Source of the DNA: Streptomyces candidus
GTDB lineage: Bacteria > Actinomycetota > Actinomycetes > Streptomycetales > Streptomycetaceae
Length of the DNA: 64,000 nt
Assembly: GCF_014207445.1 (NCBI RefSeq)
Contig: NZ_JACHEM010000004.1
Span: 1-64,000 of the forward strand
Direction of reading: 5' to 3'
Under the pieces are notes generated by a model. The model saw nothing but the letters and a program-made list of their open reading frames with translations, made no database searches and was not told where the DNA came from. This document shows, piece after piece, positions 17,401-24,812 of the stretch (positions within the stretch are counted from its first letter, which is position 1; every line of letters starts with the position of its first letter). The position numbers and the translations under genes are program-made.

Positions 17401-18125
17401 AGCCGGCGGTCGAAGCCGCCCAGCTGCTCCCACACGTCGCGGCGGATCAGCATGCCGGCGGTGGAGACGGAGAGCACGGAGCGGACCTGGTCGTGCTGGC
17501 CCTGGTCCTGTTCGCGGCGGTCCAGGCCGGTCCAGCGGCGGCCGCTGTTGGCGATGGAGACGCCGACTTCGAGCAGCTGCTTCCTGTCGTACCAGCCGCG
17601 GAGTTTGGGGCCGACGATCGCGGCGTACTGGTCGGAGTCGGCGACCCGGAGCAGTTCGGCGAGTGCGTCGGGGGCCGGGGCGCTGTCGTCGTGCAGCAGC
17701 CACAGCCACTGCACGGGCTCGCCGTGCGGCAGGTCCGGCATGTCGTAGGCGTCGTCGCGCCACTGCCTGCTGACGGGGTCCCAGCCGCTGGGCTTCTTCA
17801 GGTACGGGAGGTCTTCGGGCGTCAGGACGCCCGCCGTGCGGACGGCCTCGTCGACGGCGGTGCCGAAGCCGGTGCGGCGGGCGAGGTGCAGGACGCGCTC
17901 GTCGCCCAGTGCCTCGGCGACGAGGCGGGCGGAGTCGTCGGCGCTTCCGGTGTCGGCGGCGACGGCGTTCTGCACGGGGCGTTCCTGGCCGAGCAGTCCG
18001 TGCAGTACGTCGGGCAGCCAGCGCGCACCGTCATGGGAGACGAGTACGGCGGTGACGACGTGCCGTGGGAACTCGGGCGGGGTGGCGGCGGCCGCGTACG
18101 GGGCCGTTGATTGACTGACGGACAT
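14469..18125 (-). CDS. Large glycosyltransferase: GT2 domain fused to multi-pass membrane region
   Basis: A 1218-residue protein. The first ~330 residues are a GT-A family 2 domain: VTAVLVSHDGARWLPDVLHG start, the metal-binding region MRDDVDLCWR, and LLHDDSAPAPDALAELL. From about 430 to 1090 there are a dozen or more hydrophobic helices separated by extracytoplasmic loops. The last ~150 residues are low complexity, rich in Tyr, Gln, Pro and Asp with repeated YDP and DPYA motifs. It probably transfers or exports a sugar for an envelope polymer. Start at 18125 (MSVSQSTAPYA) is preferred to an earlier ATG that lacks family resemblance. It is coupled to the DUF5719 gene. Confidence 0.85.
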   Translation of the reverse strand: MSVSQSTAPYAAAATPPEFPRHVVTAVLVSHDGARWLPDVLHGLLGQERPVQNAVAADTGSADDSARLVAEALGDERVLHLARRTGFGTAVDEAVRTAGVLTPEDLPYLKKPSGWDPVSRQWRDDAYDMPDLPHGEPVQWLWLLHDDSAPAPDALAELLRVADSDQYAAIVGPKLRGWYDRKQLLEVGVSIANSGRRWTGLDRREQDQGQHDQVRSVLSVSTAGMLIRRDVWEQLGGFDRRLPLMRDDVDLCWRAHAAGHHVLVAPDAVLRHAEAAARERRTVDCAGRSVANPHRVDKAGAVYTMLANARGAVLPYVLLRLLVGTLLRTLAYLVGKVPGQAVDEVTGLLGVLLRPGRVLAARKARGKGAVEPSELRPLFPPPGATLRATVEQIAASFGGSTEADSGGSRHGAVESGPGGDDADFLEVEQFARVKKVARKPGPVLFALLLLVALVACRGLFGGGSLAGGALLPSPDAASELWARYAHAWHPTGIGGTQTAPPYLALLAAFATLLFGSAHAALTVLLVGSVPLAGLTAYFVSRPLVESRLLRAWAAVAYAFLPAVTGALAGGRIGTAVLAVLLPLIARCAVSASGARSTDGTRAGWRSVWAYALLLSIATAFTPIVWPLAVLLGLGVLVLRRDDLVAYALRWAAAVGTPVLVLAPWSLTLLTEPASLLREAGLPFGAGSATALDLLGISPGGPKTAGGLLLIGIVLAALAALLRGERQFAIRSAWVVALLGLVLAVLVNRDGWAGPATLVYGLALIAATVLGADGARERVASQSFGWRQPVAVLIALAAAAGPVLAAAGWLITGADGPLGRRDPVQVPAFVAEESTTRDQPRTLVLGGTSANRVSYSLVRGSGGRLGDAELTEAGAATPQLDKIVSNLVAGSGADQADQLGAFAVRYVLVRDGAGARQMSRVLDSTPGLGRLSQLDGSALWRVDRQVARLMIVPPGEGAEAQPVASGAVEAHTTVPQGGQGRVLRLADAAAPGWRATLDGRELTKKTVDGWAQGFDLPAGGGKLVLTYSAPLTHTVWLWTQGALALLLVVLALPGRRREIDDDLPEEAAPDFSAAPVEGEGRRARRLRAAAEAETAHEEPAAQVVDPYASPYPAPEGDQDPYAAVPQQASYGEWDAQVPAPPPYAQDPYQQDAAPPAPYGTQQGYPEGQQYDAYGYPQQQYDPYASGGYDPQHPAQQQPYDPFADDQDNGRQRPDGSNHR

Positions 18126-18267
18126 CGACGTACGGGCCCTCCGGCCGGGGTCCGGGGGTCGCCCCCCGGAAGGCTGGTGTAGCTGACTGCGGTGCACGCG
18201 CGGGCCCTCGCGGGGGCGTCGGGTGCGATCGCTGGACAGCGGCCCACACTAACGGCTGTGCATACGG

Positions 18268-18308
18268 ACGGTCCGCCGCCTGCGGGGAAGGGGCAGGCGG
18301 CGGACCGT
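18268..18308 (-). terminator. Long hairpin terminator downstream of whiB
   Basis: A perfect 16-bp stem (18268-18283 with 18293-18308, 9-nt loop) lies 87 bp beyond the whiB stop codon, separating whiB from the glycosyltransferase gene in the same direction. Confidence 0.75.
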
Positions 18309-18395
18309 CTCTTGTGTACGACCTTGTGCTGTTTTGCTGGGCGGGGGCGCCGGTGCCTCACCGGGGCCGCAGCGCGGACCTGCCCGTCGGCGCGC

Positions 18396-18659
18396 TCAGA
18401 CGGCGGCCTTCTTCAGTCTCCGGCGTTCACGTTCCGACAATCCGCCCCAGATCCCGAAGCGTTCGTCCTTCGACAGGGCGTATTCAAGGCATTCCGAGCG
18501 GACTTCGCAGGAGAGGCAGACTTTTTTCGCCTCACGAGTGGAACCACCCTTCTCGGGAAAGAAGGACTCGGGATCGGTCTGGGCGCACAATGCGCGCTCC
18601 TGCCAGCCGAGTTCCTCGTCCGCGTCGTCGACCAGCAGTTGCTGGAACAGCTCGGTCAT
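18396..18659 (-). CDS. whiB: WhiB, iron-sulfur transcriptional regulator of sporulation
   Basis: An 87-residue Wbl protein nearly identical, as I remember it, to S. coelicolor WhiB, which with WhiA controls the switch from aerial growth to sporulation septation. The four [4Fe-4S] ligands are Cys25, Cys48, Cys51 and Cys57 (ALCAQTDPE; VCLSCEVRSEC), followed by the turn GIWGG and the basic DNA-binding tail SERERRRLKKAAV. MTELFQQLLVDDADEEL is typical of WhiB rather than of other Wbl paralogues. A recognisable promoter lies about 70-100 bp upstream and a 16-bp terminator hairpin downstream. Its position next to fbiA/fbiB is conserved in mycobacteria (whiB2). Confidence 0.95.
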   Translation of the reverse strand: MTELFQQLLVDDADEELGWQERALCAQTDPESFFPEKGGSTREAKKVCLSCEVRSECLEYALSKDERFGIWGGLSERERRRLKKAAV

Positions 18660-18732
18660 GTGCGCCCCTCGTCTGTCTTTTGCTTCCCCGTGATGTTGCC
18701 GTTACCGGAACCGGCCGAACGACACGAGTGAA

Positions 18733-18762
18733 ATTACAAGTGTGTAGCTCCGTGGCGGTCAA
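18733..18762 (-). promoter_or_regulatory. whiB promoter, TTGACC-18-TGTAAT
   Basis: On the minus strand TTGACC (18757-18762) is followed after 18 bp by TGTAAT (18733-18738), reading toward whiB. This is a good sigma-HrdB-type promoter, leaving a leader of about 65 nt before the ATG at 18659. Further upstream AT-rich sequence to about 18850 may hold a developmental promoter, but none is assignable by eye. Confidence 0.65.
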
Positions 18763-19099
18763 GCTCAGGTCTGCTATTGGGCCCGTTATTCACTCTGCGG
18801 AACCAAAGCTATGCAGAAAGTGTTCAAATCGCCAAAAACCGTGACACATGACCTCACCTCTGTGCGGGTACCCCGGTCACGGAGGAAGACGCGGTTCGGA
18901 GTGATCTTGTTGCGGCCGATCCGGCGAAGCGACTCGGATCACAGTCGGATCACGGGACGGCAAAGGCGCCGGGTGCCCGGGTCCACCCGGGCGCGGGCAC
19001 GGTCGAAGCGCCATTTCTCCTCGTCAGTGACTGCACAAACCTTTCTCCGGACGACGTAACCGGAAGAGGTGAAACATTGCCGCCGAACCGGTCCCCGAG
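18763..19099. other. Intergenic regulatory region between whiB and the cysteine leader
   Basis: This stretch has no credible gene. It is less GC-rich near whiB (18763-18850), as expected for regulatory DNA. It includes a GC-rich hairpin near 18970-19000 (GTGCCCGGGTCC with ACCCGGGCGCG). Upstream elements of the divergent whiB and cysteine-leader promoters should lie here. Confidence 0.4.
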
Positions 19100-19128
19100 T
19101 TGACAGCCGAGAGGGGGCCCGTCACCTT
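19100..19128 (+). promoter_or_regulatory. Promoter of the cysteine-rich leader, TTGACA-17-CACCTT
   Basis: A perfect -35 TTGACA (19100-19105) lies 17 bp from CACCTT (19123-19128), which keeps the second-position A and final T of the -10 consensus. The expected start falls 7-8 nt later, at or within a base of the ATG at 19136, so the first ORF would be leaderless. Confidence 0.5.
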
Positions 19129-19135
19129 TGTTCTC

Positions 19136-19228
19136 ATGCCAGCGACCGCAGCACCCACCCGGACCCGCACCCGTGCGGTCCGCTGTGCTGCCCCGGCCCG
19201 CTGTCACTGTTGCTGTCACAGCTGTTGA
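19136..19228 (+). CDS. Cysteine-rich leader peptide (putative attenuator uORF)
   Basis: A 30-codon ORF, MPATAAPTRTRTRAVRCAAP followed by ARCHCCCHSC and TGA. Six of the last 14 residues are cysteine, three of them consecutive. Five of the six Cys codons are TGT, normally the minor Cys codon in such GC-rich genomes. It lies 145 nt upstream of a cysteine-dioxygenase-like gene in the same direction and appears leaderless. Polycysteine leaderless short ORFs acting as cysteine-responsive attenuators are known in mycobacteria; this has the same architecture. The hairpin at 19217-19250 overlaps its last codons, so ribosome stalling could alter folding. Function is inferred, not shown. Confidence 0.6.
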   Translation: MPATAAPTRTRTRAVRCAAPARCHCCCHSC

Positions 19229-19323
19229 AGCCACCCGCGCTCCAGCTCTGATCCGCCGCACACCGCATCCCGTGTGCGCTGCATCTCCCCCGCAGTCGCC
19301 CCCCCGAGGGGCGAGGCTCTGCG
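19217..19323 (+). promoter_or_regulatory. Putative attenuator hairpins after the cysteine leader
   Basis: Three candidate stems follow in order. (a) 19217-19224 with 19243-19250 (8 bp, one mismatch), overlapping the final His-Ser-Cys-stop codons. (b) CGCACAC 19257-19263 with 19272-19278 (7 bp). (c) TCGCCCC 19296-19302 with GGGGCGA 19308-19314, extended by CGCAG/CTGCG (19291-19295 with 19319-19323). They could act as anti-terminator, terminator or ribosome-site sequestering structures controlled by translation of the leader. Confidence 0.4.
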
Positions 19324-19372
19324 AACCCGTTCTGCGACACCCCAGCACTCACTGCCGAGGAACCCCCGCACT

Positions 19373-19888
19373 ATGAACAGCGACAGCGACCTGCAGATCG
19401 CCGGCGACATCCTTGAGGTCACGCACCTCCTGGCTCCCGCCCGCGAGCACCCCTCCACCGTGGCCGGGTTCGCCGGTCTCGCCCGAGCCGTCGCGGCCGA
19501 CCGCGCGCAGTGGGCCCCGCTCGTCGAGTACGACGCCACCACCCGCTGGTACCACCGGCTGCGGACCGGGCCCGGCTACGAGGTCTGGCTGCTCAGCTGG
19601 GTGCCGGGCCAGGGCAGCGGGGCGCACGACCACGGCGCGTCGACCGGTGTCCTCACCGTCCTTCAGGGCGAACTCACCGAGCGCAACGACAGGGGAGCCC
19701 GGGTCCTAGGGACGGGCGCGCAGTACGTGTCCGTGCCCGGTCACGTCCACGAGGTCGTCAACGACTCGCTGGAGCCGGCCGTCAGCCTGCACGTCTATTT
19801 CCCGGGGCTGACCGAGATGCCGATGTACGGCGCCGGTGCCCGGACCGGCGCTGCCATGACTGCCCGACAGGATGTCAGTACTGCCTGA
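19373..19888 (+). CDS. Cysteine dioxygenase family cupin protein
   Basis: A 171-residue single-domain cupin resembling bacterial cysteine dioxygenases, which oxidise L-cysteine to cysteine sulfinate with non-haem iron. The iron-binding histidines are visible as His-x-His in GQGSGAHDHGASTGVLTVL (about residues 80-98) and in PGHVHEVVND and SLHVYFPG further on. The start at 19373 (MNSDSDLQIAGDILEVTHLL) has GAGG 12 nt upstream; an earlier in-frame ATG at 19274 lies inside the hairpin region and is unlikely. A cysteine-rich leader ORF precedes it. fbiA begins 13 bp after its stop, so it may be cotranscribed with the F420 genes. Confidence 0.85.
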   Translation: MNSDSDLQIAGDILEVTHLLAPAREHPSTVAGFAGLARAVAADRAQWAPLVEYDATTRWYHRLRTGPGYEVWLLSWVPGQGSGAHDHGASTGVLTVLQGELTERNDRGARVLGTGAQYVSVPGHVHEVVNDSLEPAVSLHVYFPGLTEMPMYGAGARTGAAMTARQDVSTA

Positions 19889-19901
19889 GAGACTTCTCGG
19901 C

Positions 19902-20858
19902 ATGCGCATTGTGGTCTTGGCAGGCGGTATCGGCGGTGCTCGTTTTCTTCGCGGCCTCAAAGAGGCGGCACCGGAGGCGGACATCACCGTCATCGGCAAT
20001 ACCGGTGACGACATTCATCTGTTCGGGCTGAAGGTCTGTCCCGACCTCGACACGGTGATGTACACCCTCGGCGGTGGCATCAACGAGGAGCAGGGCTGGG
20101 GGCGTGCGGAGGAGACCTTCCACGTCAAGGCCGAGCTCGCCGCGTACGGGGTCGGACCGGAGTGGTTCGGACTCGGCGACCGCGACTTCGCGACGCACAT
20201 CGTGCGGACGCAGATGCTCGGCGCCGGCTACCCGCTGAGCGCCGTCACCGAGGCCCTGTGCGAGCGGTGGCAACCGGGCGTGCGGCTGATCCCGATGTCC
20301 GACGACCGCGTCGAGACGCACGTGGCGGTCGACGTGGACGGCGAGCGCAAGGCGGTGCACTTCCAGGAGTACTGGGTGAAGCTGCGCGCCTCCGTGGAAG
20401 CGCACGCGGTCGTGCCGGTCGGTGCCGACCGGGCGAAGCCCGCGCCGGGCGTGCTGGAGGCGATCGCCGGGGCCGACGTCATCGTCTTCCCCCCGTCGAA
20501 CCCGGTGGTGAGCGTCGGGACGATCCTGGCGGTCCCCGGTATCCGCGAGGCCATCGCGAACGCGGGGGTGCCGGTGGTCGGCCTCTCCCCCATCGTCGGC
20601 GACGCACCGGTGCGGGGCATGGCCGACAAGGTGCTCGCGGCCGTCGGCGTGGACTCGACCGCCGCCGCGGTGGCGCAGCACTACGGCTCGGGACTGCTGG
20701 ACGGGTGGCTCGTCGACACGGTCGACGCGGGCTCCGTGCGGGTGGTCGAGGACGCGGGGATCCGCTGCCGTGCCGTACCGCTGATGATGACGGACCTGGC
20801 GGCGACCACAGCGATGGCACGGGCCGCACTGGAGCTGGCCTCGGAGGTGCGGGCGTGA
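19902..20858 (+). CDS. fbiA: 2-phospho-L-lactate transferase (F420 biosynthesis)
   Basis: A 318-residue CofD/FbiA enzyme that joins the activated phospho-lactyl (or phosphoenolpyruvyl) group to the deazaflavin Fo, making F420-0 or its dehydro form. Characteristic segments: [19 protein letters not shown] at the N terminus, then [20 protein letters not shown] and [17 protein letters not shown], and [20 protein letters not shown] near residue 205. ATG at 19902 sets the conserved N terminus. The stop codon overlaps the fbiB GTG (GTGA), so the pair is translationally coupled, as in mycobacteria. Confidence 0.96.
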   Translation: MRIVVLAGGIGGARFLRGLKEAAPEADITVIGNTGDDIHLFGLKVCPDLDTVMYTLGGGINEEQGWGRAEETFHVKAELAAYGVGPEWFGLGDRDFATHIVRTQMLGAGYPLSAVTEALCERWQPGVRLIPMSDDRVETHVAVDVDGERKAVHFQEYWVKLRASVEAHAVVPVGADRAKPAPGVLEAIAGADVIVFPPSNPVVSVGTILAVPGIREAIANAGVPVVGLSPIVGDAPVRGMADKVLAAVGVDSTAAAVAQHYGSGLLDGWLVDTVDAGSVRVVEDAGIRCRAVPLMMTDLAATTAMARAALELASEVRA

Positions 20859-22222
20859 GCGGCATGCGGCCGGGCGCGGACGGCCGCGTCGCGGGGCCGA
20901 GCGGCGGCGTCGCGGCCGAGAGGGCGCCCGGGTACCGGGTGTGGGCGGTCCCCGGACTGCCCGAGGTCCGGGAGGGCGACGACCTCGCGAAGCTGATCGT
21001 GGCCGCGGAGCCGGGCCTGGCCGACGGGGACGTGCTCCTCGTGACGTCCAAGATCGTCAGCAAGGCGGAGGGACGGATCGTCGCCGCGGACTCGCGCGAG
21101 GACGCGATCGACGCGGAGACCGTACGGGTGGTGGCGCGGCGCGGGGCGCTGCGGATCGTGGAGAACCGGCAGGGGCTCGTGATGGCCGCCGCCGGGGTGG
21201 ACGCCTCCAACACCCCCGCCGGGACCGTGTTGCTGCTGCCCGAGGACCCGGACGCCTCCGCACGGGCGATCCGCGACGGGGTGCGGGACGCGCTGAACGT
21301 CGAGGTCGGGGTCGTCGTCACCGACACCTTCGGGCGGCCGTGGCGCAGCGGGCTGACCGACGTGGCGATCGGGGCCGCCGGAGTGCGGGTGCTCGACGAC
21401 CTGCGGGGCGGCGTCGACGCGTACGGCAATCCGCTGAGCGCGACGGTCGTGGCGACGGCGGACGAGCTGGCCGCCGCGGGCGACCTGGTCAAGGGCAAGG
21501 CCGCCGGACTGCCGGTGGCCGTGGTGCGGGGCCTGGCGCACGTGGTGGACGCACACGCGGACGGTGAGGGCGCCCGCGCGCTGGTACGCGGGGCGGCCGA
21601 CGACATGTTCCGGCTGGGGACCTCGGAGGCGGTACGGGAGGCGGTGACGCAGCGGCGCACCGTGCGCGAGTTCACGGACGAGCCGGTCGATCCCGGGGCG
21701 GTGCGGCGGGCGGTCGCCGCCGCCCTCACGGCGCCGGCACCGCACCACACGACGCCGTGGCGTTTCGTGCTGCTGGAGAGCGAGGCGTCGCGGGTGCGGC
21801 TGCTGGACGCGATGCGGGACGCGTGGGTCGCGGACCTGCGGGCGGACGGGAAGTCCGAGGAGTCGATCGCGAAGCGGGTGCGGCGGGGGGAGGTGCTGCG
21901 GCGCGCCCCCTGCCTGGTCGTGCCCTGCCTGGTGATGGACGGTTCGCACACGTACGGGGACACGCGGCGGGACGCGGCCGAACGGGAGATGTTCGTGGTG
22001 GCCATGGGGGCGGGGGTGCAGAACTTCCTCGTCGCGCTGGCCGGGGAACGGCTGGGGTCGGCGTGGGTGTCGTCGACGATGTTCTGCCGGGACGTGGTGC
22101 GGGACGTGCTGGGGATTCCGCCGGAGTGGGATCCGATGGGTGCGGTGGCGGTCGGGCGGGCGGCGGTGGCGCCGGCGGAGAGGGCGGAGAGAGGGCTGGA
22201 GGGGTTCGTCGAGGTGCGGTGA
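20855..22222 (+). CDS. fbiB: Bifunctional F420-0:gamma-glutamyl ligase / nitroreductase-like FbiB
   Basis: A 455-residue two-domain protein. Residues ~25-250 are the CofE-like ligase that adds glutamates to F420-0 ([40 protein letters not shown]). Residues ~260-450 are a nitroreductase-fold domain ([20 protein letters not shown]) which in mycobacterial FbiB reduces dehydro-F420-0 with FMN. The GTG start at 20855 overlaps the fbiA stop. A short Gly/Ala-rich N-terminal extension precedes the ligase domain. Fused length is normal for actinobacteria. Confidence 0.96.
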   Translation: MSGMRPGADGRVAGPSGGVAAERAPGYRVWAVPGLPEVREGDDLAKLIVAAEPGLADGDVLLVTSKIVSKAEGRIVAADSREDAIDAETVRVVARRGALRIVENRQGLVMAAAGVDASNTPAGTVLLLPEDPDASARAIRDGVRDALNVEVGVVVTDTFGRPWRSGLTDVAIGAAGVRVLDDLRGGVDAYGNPLSATVVATADELAAAGDLVKGKAAGLPVAVVRGLAHVVDAHADGEGARALVRGAADDMFRLGTSEAVREAVTQRRTVREFTDEPVDPGAVRRAVAAALTAPAPHHTTPWRFVLLESEASRVRLLDAMRDAWVADLRADGKSEESIAKRVRRGEVLRRAPCLVVPCLVMDGSHTYGDTRRDAAEREMFVVAMGAGVQNFLVALAGERLGSAWVSSTMFCRDVVRDVLGIPPEWDPMGAVAVGRAAVAPAERAERGLEGFVEVR

Positions 22223-22406
22223 GGGGCTTGGGCGGGCGGCTCGTGGGGGGTGGTGGCGCGGGGGTGGGTGCGCGGTGCGGGGGCGCCCGGTGGGAGCGTG
22301 AACGGTGGGTGCGCGTGCGGTGCGAGGGCGTATGGCGGGAGGGTGCACGTCCGGCTGGGGGGGCGCGTGCGGTGCGGGGCGTGCGGCGGGAGGGTGCACC
22401 TCCGGT
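22223..22406. repeat. G-rich spacer with 42-bp direct repeat
   Basis: Between fbiB and the next gene the plus strand is G-rich and contains an imperfect direct repeat: 22313-22354 and 22365-22405, both starting GCGTGCGGTGCG and ending GGCGGGAGGGTGCAC followed by G or C and TCCGG. No credible gene. It resembles the G-rich spacer at 9597-9795 and, like it, directly precedes a copy of the GC-rich repeat. Confidence 0.5.
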
Positions 22407-22590
22407 GGGCCGCCCCCTTGCCCGCCCGTTCCGCCCTCGGGGCGGCCCCGCCGCCCAAAGGGGCGGGCGTAGGGGCGGGCGGCCCCGCCGCCCGAGGAGG
22501 CGGGGCGTAGAGGCGGTCGGCCTCGCCGCCCGAGGAGGTGGGCCGTAGGAGCGGGCGGCCCGCCGGGGCAAGGGGGCGGGGCGTAGAGGG
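22407..22590. repeat. GC-rich dispersed intergenic repeat, copy B
   Basis: Starts GGGCCGCCCCCTTGCCCGCC at 22407 and matches copy A (9816 onward) over about 55 bp. It then contains three or four imperfect units of about 35 bp with a CCGCCGCCC(A/G)A(A/G)G core and GTAG endings. It is bounded by inverted arms: CGCCCCCTTGCCC (22411-22423) and GGGCAAGGGGGCG (22566-22578). This terminal inversion plus the second copy suggests a repeat family rather than coincidence of composition. Confidence 0.55.
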
Positions 22591-22619
22591 GGCCGGCGTG
22601 GGGGTCGTAGGCTTTGGGG

Positions 22620-23516
22620 GTGGCTGGGCGATTCTGGGTGGGGCGGGCGGAACTGGGGCTGGTGCTGGGACCGCTGCGGCGGGGCCCCGGTGACCCCACG
22701 TTCCGGGTGACGCCGGACGGAAGCGTGTGGCGGGCGAGCCGTACGCCCGACGGGCCGGGCACCCTGCGGTTCGGTGCGGGCTCCGTGGAGGCCTGGGGCC
22801 CCGGGGCGCAGTGGCTGCTGGAACGGGTTCCGGACCTGTTGGGCGCACGGGACGAGCCGCACGGGTTCGTCGCGCATCACCGAGTGGTGGCACAGGCCGC
22901 GCACCGGAATCCCGCGTTGCGGCTGTGCCGGTCCGGGCTGGTGCTGGAGTCGCTGATTCCGTCGGTGCTGGAACAGAAGGTGACCGTCATCGAGGCGTAC
23001 CGGTCCTGGCGGACCCTCGTGCGCCGGTTCGGCGAACGCGCGCCGGGGGCGGAGGCCGGCGCGCCCGAGGACCTGTACGTGATGCCGTCGGCCCGCCAGT
23101 GGGCGCTGATCCCGTCGTGGGAGTGGCACCGGGCGGGCGTCGACGCGAAGCGTTCCGACACCGTCGTACGGGCCGTACGGGTCGCCGCCCGGCTGGAGGA
23201 GGCCGCGGAGATGCCGTACGAAAGGGCGAAGGCCCGGCTGGAGCTGGTGCCCGGCATCGGGCCGTGGACCTCCGCCGAGACGCTTCAGCGGAGCAACGGG
23301 GCGCCGGACGCCCTGACGGTGGGCGACCTGCACCTGCCGGGGATCGTGGGGTACGCGCTGGCCGGCGACCGAAGCGCCACCGACGCGGACATGCTGGAGC
23401 TGCTGGCGCCGTACACGGGTCAGCGGCACCGTGCCGCCCGCCTGATCATGCTCACCGGCCTCACCCCGCCCCGCCGGGCCCCGCGCATGGCCCCCCGGCG
23501 CATCGCCCACCTCTGA
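22620..23516 (+). CDS. DNA-3-methyladenine glycosylase 2 (AlkA-like)
   Basis: A 298-residue HhH-GPD superfamily DNA repair glycosylase that removes alkylated bases. The helix-hairpin-helix LVPGIGPWTSAETLQ is near residue 220, followed by the catalytic aspartate in DALTVGDLHLPG. The N-terminal ~100 residues form the AlkA-type beta domain. GTG at 22620 (VAGRFWVGRAEL) is the likely start; a TTG 6 nt upstream is possible and no ribosome site stands out, so it may be leaderless or weakly translated. It follows the GC-rich repeat and converges with the pyrophosphorylase gene. Confidence 0.85.
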   Translation: MAGRFWVGRAELGLVLGPLRRGPGDPTFRVTPDGSVWRASRTPDGPGTLRFGAGSVEAWGPGAQWLLERVPDLLGARDEPHGFVAHHRVVAQAAHRNPALRLCRSGLVLESLIPSVLEQKVTVIEAYRSWRTLVRRFGERAPGAEAGAPEDLYVMPSARQWALIPSWEWHRAGVDAKRSDTVVRAVRVAARLEEAAEMPYERAKARLELVPGIGPWTSAETLQRSNGAPDALTVGDLHLPGIVGYALAGDRSATDADMLELLAPYTGQRHRAARLIMLTGLTPPRRAPRMAPRRIAHL

Positions 23517-23618
23517 GGAGGAGAGCCCCGCGCACGCGACCGGGGGGACGTGCGGCCCCACGCGGTTCGTCCCGCTCCCCCGCACCACCTCGCCCGTATG
23601 TCGGAGCCGGTACGCGGG

Positions 23619-24701
23619 CTACTGGTCCGAGGAGAAGCGGACCGAGGCCGCCGGGAGCACCGCGTCGCACCAGACGCGGACGCCGGGGTTCAGTTCGTTG
23701 TCGGGCCCGACGCTCGCGCCGTCGCCGACGACGGCGCCCAGCAGCGTTGTACGGGCGCCGATCCTGGCTCCCGCGCCGACCAGGGAGTCCGTGATCACCG
23801 CACCCGCCTCGACGACCGCGCCCGCCAGGATCGTGCTGCCCTCGATCCGGGCCCCCTCGCCGACCACCGCGTCCGTGCCGATGACCGTGCCGCCGGTGAG
23901 TTTGGCGTCGGGAGCGACGGCCGCGCCCGGCATGACGAGGCGGTCCCCGCAGCGGCCGGGGACGGCGGGCGAGGGCGCACGGCCCTGGACGAGGTCGGCG
24001 GAGCCCCGTACGAACGCCTGCGGGGTGCCCAGGTCCAGCCAGTACGTGGAGTCGACCATGCCTTGCAGGTGCGCGCCGGAGGAGAGCAGGTCGGGAAAGG
24101 TCTCGCGTTCGACGGAGACCGGGCGACCGGTGGGGATGGTGTCGATGACCGAGCGGCGGAAGACGTACGCGCCCGCGTTGATCTGGTCGGTGACGATTTC
24201 CTCGGGGGTCTGCGGCTTTTCGAGAAAGGCGGTGACGCGGCCCGTGTCGTCGGTGGGCACCAGCCCGAAGGCGCGCGGGTCCTCGACCCGGGTGAGGTGC
24301 AGCGAGACGTCGGCGCCGGAGGTGCGGTGGGTGGAGACGAGGGCCGCGATGTCCAGGCCGGTGAGGATGTCCCCGTTGAAGATGAGGACGGGCGCGTCGG
24401 GGCCCGAGTGGAGACGGGAGGCGACGTTGCGGATGGCGCCGCCGGTGCCGAGCGGCTCGTCCTCGGTGACGTATTCCAGATGCAGGCCGAGGGAGGATCC
24501 GTCACCGAAGTGCGGCTCGAACACCTCGGCGAGATACGAGGTGGCGAGGACGATGTGTTCGACTCCGGCCGCCTTCGCCCGGGCCAGCTGGTGGGTCAGG
24601 AAGGGCACGCCCGCCGCGGGGACCATCGGTTTGGGGGTGTTCACCGTGAGCGGCCGCAGCCGGGTTCCCTTGCCCCCGACCAGGAGGATCGCTTCAGTCA
24701 C
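23619..24701 (-). CDS. Sugar-nucleotide pyrophosphorylase (mannose-1-phosphate guanylyltransferase type)
   Basis: A 360-residue nucleotidyltransferase making an NDP-sugar from NTP and sugar-1-phosphate. N-terminal Rossmann-like domain with the signature LLVGGKGTRLRPLTVNTPKP; metal-binding LIFNGDILTGLD near residue 110; INAGAYVFRRSV near 175. A C-terminal left-handed beta-helix (about 255-345) is built of hexapeptides such as GTDAVVGEGARIEGST. The mycobacterial syntenic gene (Rv3264c, manB/manC) makes GDP-mannose, so this fits downstream of the phosphomannomutase, but glucose-1-phosphate specificity cannot be excluded. ATG start at 24701. Confidence 0.88.
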   Translation of the reverse strand: MTEAILLVGGKGTRLRPLTVNTPKPMVPAAGVPFLTHQLARAKAAGVEHIVLATSYLAEVFEPHFGDGSSLGLHLEYVTEDEPLGTGGAIRNVASRLHSGPDAPVLIFNGDILTGLDIAALVSTHRTSGADVSLHLTRVEDPRAFGLVPTDDTGRVTAFLEKPQTPEEIVTDQINAGAYVFRRSVIDTIPTGRPVSVERETFPDLLSSGAHLQGMVDSTYWLDLGTPQAFVRGSADLVQGRAPSPAVPGRCGDRLVMPGAAVAPDAKLTGGTVIGTDAVVGEGARIEGSTILAGAVVEAGAVITDSLVGAGARIGARTTLLGAVVGDGASVGPDNELNPGVRVWCDAVLPAASVRFSSDQ

Positions 24702-24812
24702 CTTGTCGTCTCTGCTTCCTGCTGGGGCCGGCCGGATAGTGGGCGGCCAGTGTATGCAGACTGTTCGATCCGTCCCGGTCGGCGCCCCGCACAGACTTGC
24801 GAACCGTCCCCG

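Noticed and set aside
14518..17763. A 1081-codon open frame in another frame of the large glycosyltransferase gene
   Set aside because: Arg/Pro/Ala composition of a shifted frame; the true frame has GT2 motifs and regular membrane helices.
22223..22613. Several frames rich in Gly, Arg or Pro across the G-rich spacer and GC repeat
   Set aside because: They merely translate the repeat; no start context and no resemblance to known proteins.
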